Of a stretch of DNA of 64,000 nt, positions 56,346 through 64,000 are shown in pieces. This DNA is from Moniliophthora roreri (Eukaryota; Basidiomycota; Agaricomycetes; Agaricales; Marasmiaceae). How positions within the stretch are numbered: the stretch's first letter is position 1; every line of letters begins with the position of its first letter. The translations under genes were made by a program, and so were the position numbers. The notes under the pieces were generated by a model. It was not told the DNA's origin and ran no database searches. It worked only from the letters and a program-made list of their open reading frames with translations. The DNA lies in assembly GCA_001466705.2 (NCBI GenBank), contig LATX02000144.1, forward strand, positions 558,001 to 622,000, written 5' to 3'.

Positions 56346-57216
56346 GCTCTGAGTCACCTTGCTTGTCAAGATTTGTGGAAATTCATTCCGTCGGAACTCT
56401 TTTTGCACACAAAGCCAAATAAATGTTCCGTCGGAACCGCCGATTAGACGCCGGCACTGACAAGGTCGTCGGTGACAATGCCCATCACGGCTTCGCACCA
56501 TCCACGGACAAGGCTAACTTACTGCCATGTCCATTTTTTCGTATCTACCGAAATTTTCATACCTATATACTCATACAGATTCACACATACTGGAGTCTGC
56601 CGCTAACTCGACAAGCAAGGTCAGGCACCGCTGCAGGCGGCACTTGTCGAGTTTTAAGAGAAAATCAGGAATTTCATTATTGGGAGTGTCTGTAAAGGGA
56701 ATACAAGATGAGTCGACTGTCGATGATGGCCAAAATGAAGAATTTGCAATACACGTGTCGCTCGAATCAGCGAGGCTCCGATTTGCCGGGATTCAGGCTT
56801 CGAAAATTTTTAACATTTATCCGCATATATTCACATGGGGTCTTGGAGGTCGATGCTAACAATGTGTTATTAACATGAATTATTCACACATGTTAGCAAA
56901 AACCGAATTGTTCCCCGTACCCTAGAACGCCGCGCGCGCTCTGACTTGGGTTGAGTTTCATTGATAATATTGGGGAATGGCAGAATGATGAGAGCGTAGT
57001 TAGATAAAGCAAGAGAGCAGTGTGAAAATAATCTTTGACATTTTGACACCTCATAGACCTCTGTATCATAGACTTATGCACGCATTTCCCAGCTAAACCT
57101 TCTTCGGACTGAGTGTCTCGTTACGGCGGGATCCTATTCGTCTACATATTCTCATCAACTCCTTCTCATCAGACGAGCCAACTGATGAATTACATTATTC
57201 TTCATGCTATCATTCT
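56346..57216. other. Intergenic, right flank of the island
   Basis: CpG frequency rises abruptly here. Two copies of the palindrome TTCCGTCGGAA lie at 56386-56396 and 56426-56436. A 110-codon frame (56527-56859) is open but unsupported by other evidence. Confidence 0.4.
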
Positions 57217-57994
57217 TCATAGTTTCCAAAAGTGAGCGCTATACGATGCTCGCTCGAACGGGAATTCTCTACCCCATGATTGGGCGTCTTGAAAGCTGCG
57301 CTCTAACCAGAACCTCAAATTATTGATGATTTTGCGCGCATGGTCAAAGTCATTCACTCTTCCAGCATCAATCTCTTCCTTGCAGCTCTACACACAGGAA
57401 CGTCAAATATGTTCTGTTTTGGACGAAGACCGAATAACCCTTACCTGTATCGCCTGCGTAATGTCACTGTCAACATTGACCAATATTTGAGCAAATTCCC
57501 CATTCTCATCCCACCTTCTTCCAACCGTTGACTTCACGATTGATGCCAGGATATCAAGCCCAGAAAAGCCCATCCCAACTCCATACAGGGATCGCGCTCG
57601 TGTTAGGACCTCTCCGAATTGCTCAGTAGGTACCGTATTTCCAGCGCTGTCGTCCTCGACCAATGACTGATCATGCACTATCAATGGGTTCCTGCCGAGA
57701 TAGGTCCGTGCAACCCCCGTGAAAGTGGGTGCGATTCCCGGCAAACCAGAAGATAGTACACCTCGCACAATTGAACGCAAGCTACCCATCAAGTGTCAGC
57801 AATCCAGAGGGTTCGCGATAATGATGCCTTACTCCTCATTCTTCACGTTGGCGAGGAATGTGTCCACCATGAGGTTGCTTTGTAGGCTGTGAAGTGAGCA
57901 GGCACTTTCAACCGTACAAAGAGATGCACACTCACACGTGGCCCACCACTGGACGAGTTTCCTGCGAAGGAATAGAGACATCTGGAGCAGGCAT
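57217..57994 (-). CDS. Orphan protein, 206 residues, four exons
   Basis: Not recognised. The exons are 57936-57994, 57833-57886, 57445-57781 and 57217-57387; all phases agree and the donors are GTGAGT, GTAAGG and GTAAGG. The start MPAPDVSIPSQETRPVVGHV is chosen because the upstream ATG (58055) lies in a frame that cannot be spliced to exon 2. The protein contains GVLSSGLPGIAPTFTGVART, a Gly-rich helix-like stretch (GVGMGFSGLDILASIVKST), an acidic segment, and a charged C-terminal helix region (NNLRFWLERSFQDAQSW) ending YSAHFWKL. No signal peptide or domain is obvious. The clean splicing suggests a conserved fungal gene. Confidence 0.7.
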
Positions 57995-58417
57995 GATGCG
58001 CGAGGGATCCTAGCAGTGAGTAGACCTGCATTTCTGCAATTCGTTGAGGCTCCATTTATACTTTAATATAGGGGGGACTTGAAATTGTTCCCTCAATCGT
58101 GATATCGATCGGTACTACTACCAGAAAGATTCGATCAGTTGTTGAACCGATTCGATGAATGATTCGGTCAATAGTGACGAGACCGTCGATAATGAATGCT
58201 CTTCACACATTTGAACCTATTGGTCTACCAAAAGGCGAGCTCAGATGAACTACGACGCCCTAACCCGATTGATTGAACCGGTACCCGCATATTTGACCTC
58301 GTCTCACTTGAATTGATATGATGTGGAAACCTTCGTGCGATCCCTAGCTCGGATCATCATGCAATGTGGTTATAAAAAGTCTTGCTGACGGTTGAGTTGA
58401 AAGAGCATCTATCCCCA
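57995..58417. promoter_or_regulatory. Divergent promoter region, orphan / aldo-keto reductase
   Basis: 423 bp between divergent starts. Repeated GATTCG/GATTGA motifs occur at 58120-58280. No factor site is assigned. Confidence 0.35.
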
Positions 58418-59947
58418 ATGTCGCAAACCACCCAGCCAACATTTGCCCGAGAAATTGTCCGCCTAGGAGCCCTGTCTACTCCTCGTCTTTGGACAGGCTT
58501 ATGGCAACTTTCCGGGAATGCTTGGGGCAGTGCGCCGGTCTCGAAGATTCGGGCAGCCATGAAGTCTCACGTTGAGATGGGATACACTGCTTTCGGTGAG
58601 CAGAATCGTATTCACCGGGTTTTTATCATTAACAATGATCTTAAAGATATGGCAAGTAAACAAACTATCCGATGATGGATTACTGAATACCCAATCATCT
58701 TCGATTTCATTGAATCTAGGGTAAGGATCAAATCTCATGGTTGTTGAAGTCCAACTGAGGTGACCAACAGCTGATCACTATGGGAGTGCCGAAATCATCT
58801 TCGTAAGTTCTTGATACTTCTGCAGGACTGGTACTGATTGTGGAGGCCATTCGTTTAGGGCCAATTTTGCAACAGCCTCCCCAATAGAGTTCACATCGTG
58901 GGAGCCACAAAGTGGTGTGTCTTCAAGGAGTTGCATGTCGATTCCGAAACAGTCAGAAGCGCAGTTTTGGAGCGTACGGAGCGCATGCAGACAGACCATG
59001 TCGACCTTCTTCAGGTGTGTAATATTTACAGTGGCTGCAGGAAGCCAATAAACTGATGAGCAATCACAGTTTCATTGGCAGAATTATGCCAATAAGGACT
59101 ACATGAAGGCACTAGAAAATTTACATCAGCTTAAAGAGGAAGGCTTGATCACTGAACTTGGGTTGTGCAATTTCGATACAATTCGTACAGACGAGATATG
59201 CACTCAGCTTGGACCGGGTGTAATAGTGTCCAACCAAGTTCAGGTATGTGTATATATATCAGTCAATCTTCATTGTGGTCTCATTCAGCCATCGATTCCA
59301 GTTCTCTGTCATAGACACCCGCCCCCTTCACGGAATGTCAGACGTCTGTGAGAAGCACGGAATTAGACTATTGACATATGGAACTTTGGTGCGTACGTAC
59401 TAGACCACAAAATGAATCTCATTGAAGGGCTAATCACAGTGTGGCGGCTTTCTCTCCGATGAATGGCTGAACAAACCTGTACCAGACCTGTATTCGGGCC
59501 AACTTACACCCTCGCAACGCAAGGTGGCTTTATCTCGGTTCCATCAGTTTCCAGTCCTTCTTACGTTCGTCTACGCAGTATCTTGACATGATCCTGAACG
59601 CCTGGGGAAACTGGGAGCTCTTCCAAGCGTTGCTCAGGGTCCTTCGTAATATCGGAGATCGACGTGGAGGTCTCAGCATAGCCAATGTAGCCACTCGCTG
59701 GGTATTGGATCATCCCTTTGTAGGGGCTGTGATTGTTGGTGAGAAGATTCCTCAATTGCTAGTAGTGTATGTTATTGAGTTTGTAGGCGCTCGACTTGGC
59801 CTTGCAGAGCATACACAAGATAACAGTCGGGTCTACAGCTTCAGTCTCAGCGCACGAGATAATCAGGATATCGAGGCAGTGTTGGATCGCTCTAATGGGC
59901 GACGAATGATCACCTCGATTGGGGATTGTGGGGCAGAGTACAGGTAA
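58418..59947 (+). CDS. Aldo/keto reductase
   Basis: NAD(P)H-dependent oxidoreductase of the aldo/keto reductase superfamily. ATG at 58418 gives MSQTTQPTFAREIVRLGALS; the first exon ends at 58595 with GYTAF and a split codon. Later exons carry ADHYGSAEIIF (Tyr of the tetrad), VHIVGATKWCVF (Lys), DHVDLLQFHW (His), LGLCNFDTIRTDEI, VSNQVQFSVIDTRPLHG, LTYGTLCGGF and IANVATRWVLDHPFVGAVIV. The C-terminus RRMITSIGDCGAEYR ends at TAA (59945-59947). The tetrad Asp (FD-x-A-x-x-Y) falls at the junction between exon 1 and the next exon, where a simple splice gives Ala; a tiny exon ATATGG at 58647-58652 would restore Asp-Met but lacks a proper donor. Activity is therefore uncertain. Confidence 0.88.
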
Positions 59948-60295
59948 AACAGTTCGGGCTCAGCCATGATCCTTGCATCAATCAAATCAAGAATCGAGGA
60001 TAACACAATATATTGGTTATTTATTCTACCTTTACAGTGGAAGAACCACGTCAATCGTTTCCGGACATGATTTACGTTGTGCTAGTACCAATCGTGATTC
60101 GTTTCTATACTCTAACTGTACAATTATATCTAAGTACAAATTTGAGATATGCAATGGAAGCGCGTGTGTCAATAGATAGGTATGCGTAGTGTAAAAATTA
60201 GCAATGAATACCAGCGCAATGTACTATAAGCTAAATTTGAATCGAGTGACCCAAAATCCAGCATGCAGAACCCATAAAAGCATTCAACGGAATTA
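59948..60295. other. Intergenic, convergent 3' ends
   Basis: 348 bp between the aldo/keto reductase and the hydrolase-like gene. Nothing recognised. Confidence 0.4.
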
Positions 60296-63200
60296 TCATA
60301 ACTTGCTAACCGAGTTAGAAGCACCTGGTGAGAAGGTTGATGGTAATCGTTGGATGGGCTGCAGCTTCCGCTTGATATCACGCAAGCTCGCGGTCTTGGG
60401 GTTCCATTCATGGAACGCGTCCCTCAGCTGAGTAATTTCGTGAGAAAAGAAATGGGCCACTCGTTCATTAGCAATCAGATCTCGCAAAGCCCACGGAATC
60501 TGAACAACGGGACCAAAAGAGTACTTTTAGTCGCCGACTTAATCGCGAGGAATGACGAACACCCACCTCATAGTCATTCTGCTCTGCAGTTGCATTGAAT
60601 GGTTCGACCTGCAAATCGGGGTGTTCTTCGAGTCCATCATTAGTGAGGAAGAGGTAGTTGACTGCAAGCCTGTTCGACTATGAGCATGAGGCATGCCGTG
60701 TCTATGAGACTGTAAACTTACGCATAGGTCGACAATTCCTCGTATGCAGTGGAATGACCAACACCATTCAACGATCCGGCTGTTACTTCTGATAGATGCG
60801 CGAGAAGTCCACTGTCCGATAAACCGCAATTGAGAATTCGCAGTAGCAACACAAGAAGATTTGACAAGAAATCAGAGGAACTGGAGCAAAAGCGGGTGCA
60901 AAGCCCAATCAGTTCATCAATCATATTGGTGGCTTAAGATCAATATCAAGGGCAAAGGTACTGACCTGTATGCATTGCCATCAATATAAAGTGCTCTCAA
61001 GATCAACGGATGTGAAGCTGAAGTGAATAATCCCGAGTATATCGGCACGACTTGATCATCCAGTGACGCGACGTACACCATCTTGGTCTAGAATCGGTGG
61101 GTATTCGATAAGGGTGATGAAGACGAGGTCAAAGCTATGTTGAGGTTGAATCTCGATGCACTCACCCCGTTATTCACGACATTACGCAGAGCTTTCACGT
61201 AGGATTTCGAAACCTCGTTTTCCGTGTTCTATGCGGGTTCGTTCTCTTATTAACTGAGGCATATAGATTGAAAAATCGCTTTACCTGGAACTCAAACAAC
61301 TCTCGTGCTGCGGCTGATTCAAAGTACTAGATCGAATATAGATGAGCGCTTGTCCTAGGGAATCCCCAGCTGGCTCACCTGAATATACGGTTGCACGATA
61401 GCACTCGACCTTAAATACCTCAACGGACCCAGGTGGATCCCACACAGCGCGAGGCAACAGACCCTCTGAGGCCTCAGAGGTATCAAGTTAACACCCAAAT
61501 CCGTAAGGCCTTCGGTCGCCACGGTGTTTTGAACAGTGCGTATATGGCCATCCTTTATCAGTCGATCCAACAAGTGGGTAGAAACAACTGAGCCTTGAGA
61601 GTGCGTTGACACAAAAATAGCGTCAGCTTCGTGTAAGTCAGACATCCATTCCTCGTTGGATAAAAGGCTGTTATACAGTCTGGAATAGCGAGCGTGGTAA
61701 GTACAAAATCGAAAGGCAATGTTCAACAGGAAGAACGCACTTTTCGACACGACGGTCAATTGTTCCTTCGCCTTCCAGCGGTATTTTTGTGATCTTCTCC
61801 AGTTTGACGCCATGTGCCTCTTGGAATTCTTCCAGAGCTTGGACCATCATGTTCACAAACTTGGGACTCGTTCCCGTGGGCTGGAAGAGTAGATCAGAAA
61901 AGACAGCATCAATAAAAGATGGCGTGACAACGAAGAAGAAATCTCGGAGAGCGACTCCCCGAGCAGTTCATTTGCAAATGGCAGTACCAAGTGAGATGAA
62001 CCGTTTTTCGCCATTAACAGCCGTGAGCCGCCATCAAGAGTTACGGTTTTACGAATCCGCGGATAAATGAGTCAACATACCTCACCAAGCATGGTCCGCA
62101 TGACAGCACCTAAGACGAATTGGGGTCAGTGATGCCATTCCGTGCATGATAGGTTGAAACCCGGGTGGTCCATTTGTTCGGATGACAGAACAATAGGGAG
62201 AGTAAACGTACCAGGGAACCAGCCATGAATACCGATCACGACCACCCTCTTACAGCCCCTCAGCACATCTCTAACATGTCCCTCTGCACCATCTCCCTCT
62301 TTCCCTGTTCCGCCAGAACCTTTCCCAGCTATAAAATGACTCATTTGCTCTGCAACATTGCCCTCAGATTCTCCAGCATGCTCCTTGGTCACTCTTTTGA
62401 GCGACGACGGATCCTCAAATGGCGGACCTCGACCTTGAAGCACATCCAAAGCCCGTGGTAAAGCCTTACCCCATTCTTCCCAAGTGGAGGACGCAGGCTG
62501 ATTGCCAACGACATGTACGCTGCGTGAAGATGCTCGACTGCGCAATCCCGGTCGTTTACTACTGCCGCCTGAGACCTGATCAGAACCCAGTAACCACTTG
62601 CCCACGCGTCCTAGTTTGCCCATTACACTGGGAGCACTCCCATCCTTGTCGCTTAATCCGACCCGCTTATGAGCCGATGGAGGAACAGTACTCCTGGGAG
62701 GTGTGTGAAATGTATCGGCCCATGTTGGTAACACAAGATTCGGAGGTGCGGGTTTCGTCGCAGGGGGAGGTTGAGATGAACTCTTTCTTCCCTTGTCTTT
62801 CTTCTCTGTGGTTGAGGGTGAAGACGGCGACGTGGTTGTATTCGGGGGAGCAGACTTGACTGAAGGAGCAGGGCTCTTCTTCTTGCCTTTCTCTTTATCC
62901 TTTCCAAGGAGAGATTCCCCTTCTTGACGAACGGTATCAGAGACAATGATAGTAGGCGGTGCACCTTTTTTAATCTCCTTGTGCTCTTTTGATTTCTCCT
63001 TCTTGATCTTCTTCTCTGGCTCTGAAGAATTCAATATTGGTGCGACTGCAGGCGCCGAACGCACGGATGCTGGTCGATTACCACGGCCACCCCCTTTTCC
63101 TTCTTCTGACTTCTTTAGCCTCTCAATATCTTTATTCTTTGGCTTCTCTTCCGTACCTTTGACCGCTTGTCCCACTGGCGTTTCCTCGTCCTCATCTAAA

Positions 63201-64000
63201 TTCATCACCTCCATGCCGTTCTCATCCATCTTCACAATCTCCCCGTGCTCTGTAACCAACTTGGTCCGTTTGGAAACGGTACCGAAGAACGACGCCCATC
63301 CCGAACTGTAGCGACTAGTAATGGTTTGGTCAAGGGGGTTGGAGGTGGATGGTAACGATGTCTCTGCTTCCTTCGGATGTTTACATTCTTCTCGCTGTTC
63401 TTGCTCTGCCTCCAGTGCCCTCTGTCGAGCCAGAGCTTCTTCTTTGATCTTTTCGGAAGCAGTCATGGTCGTTTCACTATCAATTGTAGTGGGAGCCCTA
63501 CCATCTTCCTGACTCTGCTCCTCTTTCGCAATGACGGGCTCAGTGGCATACCATGTCCAAGGCGCAAACCAAGAGCCCCTCGCTGCAGTATCAGATGAAT
63601 GAACCGAGAGGGCCTTGGACGGTTGAACAGCGGTAGCCTCCGAAACAGTAGGATCACGTTGACTTGTCGAGGCTGCTTTGACAGTTTCAATGTCGGATGA
63701 AGGTTTGACGGTGGCAATCGAGGAGTGAGACTGTGAAGATGGATTAGATGTAATAGGAGGCGATACTGGCGGCATGACTTGAGATTGAGAGGCAGGTTTA
63801 TGAGTATCCTCGGGTGTGGTTCCATCTCCATTCCCACTTTCTGCTCCGCTCGTCCATGAACTGAACCACGTACCGGTAGTCGTGGCTGCATTGGCGCTAG
63901 TAGGTGTGTCGACGTTAGTAGGCATCGAACTGGACCTTGGCTTGGCAGTACTCCTCCCGTCGTCTACACCGAGCGCTTCCTTCCCAACGGCATTGACTTG
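60296..64000 (-). CDS. Large alpha/beta-hydrolase-like protein, 5' end beyond window
   Basis: The frame is open to the right edge (upstream of MPTNVDTPTSANAATTTG at 63925 it continues without a stop), so the start may lie outside. The N-terminal 550-plus residues are low-complexity: two Trp motifs (TWFSSWTSG, SWFAPWTWYA), then Ser/Pro/Lys-rich stretches. The C-terminal part, in several exons, looks like a serine hydrolase: VVVIGIHGWFPG (oxyanion-type HG), MMVQALEEFQEAHGVKLEKI, IFVSTHSQGSVVSTHLLDR (putative nucleophile Ser in HSQG), VYVASLDDQVVPIYSGLF (putative Asp) and ASHPLILRALYIDGNAY (putative His). The stop is TAA or TAG-type at 60296 after GASNSVSKL. This matches a conserved uncharacterised fungal family with lipase-like fold; the substrate is unknown. 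Confidence 0.8.

Noticed and set aside
57236..57310. tRNA-like GTTCGAG segment on the minus strand
   Set aside because: It lies inside the last exon of the 206-residue orphan and no cloverleaf forms; no tRNA gene was found in the window.

Overview
The window looks like nuclear DNA of a mushroom-forming fungus (Agaricomycetes). Genes are packed on both strands, carry many 45-70 bp GT-AG introns, and encode typical fungal proteins (HOP1 with HORMA and PHD domains, MRP51, DOA1/Ufd3, a vacuolar CAX exchanger, several P450-type genes). No bacterial features (operons, Shine-Dalgarno sites, CRISPR) were seen.

Layout. (1) 1-25.1 kb is an ordinary gene-dense segment: the 3' end of FGAM synthase (ADE6), a nuclear orphan with a SUMO-interacting motif, meiotic HOP1, DOA1, a small two-intron gene, a Ca2+/H+ exchanger, a histidine-phosphatase (PGAM-like), mitoribosomal MRP51, a HYPK-like NatA-associated protein, a small orphan and an intact cytochrome P450. 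(2) 25.1-56.35 kb is an AT-richer, visibly CpG-poor island made mostly of transposons and gene relics. From left to right it holds a TE-associated Cys-motif ORF, a P450 3' fragment with a stop codon, a 1.29-kb non-autonomous hAT-like element, a decayed ERG26/3beta-HSD-like gene, a second decayed P450, a 428-bp tandem repeat with an N at its junction, a multi-exon Cys-rich gene carrying a mariner-like MITE in an intron, a solo LTR with perfect 5-bp target duplication, a tyrosine-recombinase gene split by a complete 7.0-kb Ty3/Gypsy chromovirus, a 0.43-kb element with about 60-bp inverted termini, and a 4.09-kb hAT transposon with a broken transposase. (3) 56.35-64 kb returns to CpG-containing, gene-dense DNA: a conserved-looking orphan, an aldo/keto reductase and the 3' part of a large alpha/beta-hydrolase-like gene that runs off the right edge.

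The island is layered. The Gypsy element (target duplication AAATT) sits inside the tyrosine-recombinase gene, whose two halves lie 7 kb apart in matching order and orientation. All 13 substitutions between the two Gypsy LTRs are transitions, and 11 of them fall at positions explained by ancestral CpG sites; several are CA in one copy and TG in the other. Several in-frame stops in the TE genes look like CGA to TGA changes. Together these point to cytosine methylation and deamination as the main force eroding the island.

The intact P450 (22.6-24.7 kb), the two P450 relics and the ERG26-like relic (26-31 kb) suggest that part of an oxidoreductase neighbourhood, perhaps sterol- or terpenoid-related, was captured and inactivated by the island. 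That functional link is inference only. Exon boundaries were read by eye from splice consensus and frame; the HOP1 model (19 exons, 824 codons plus stop, in frame throughout) is the best supported.
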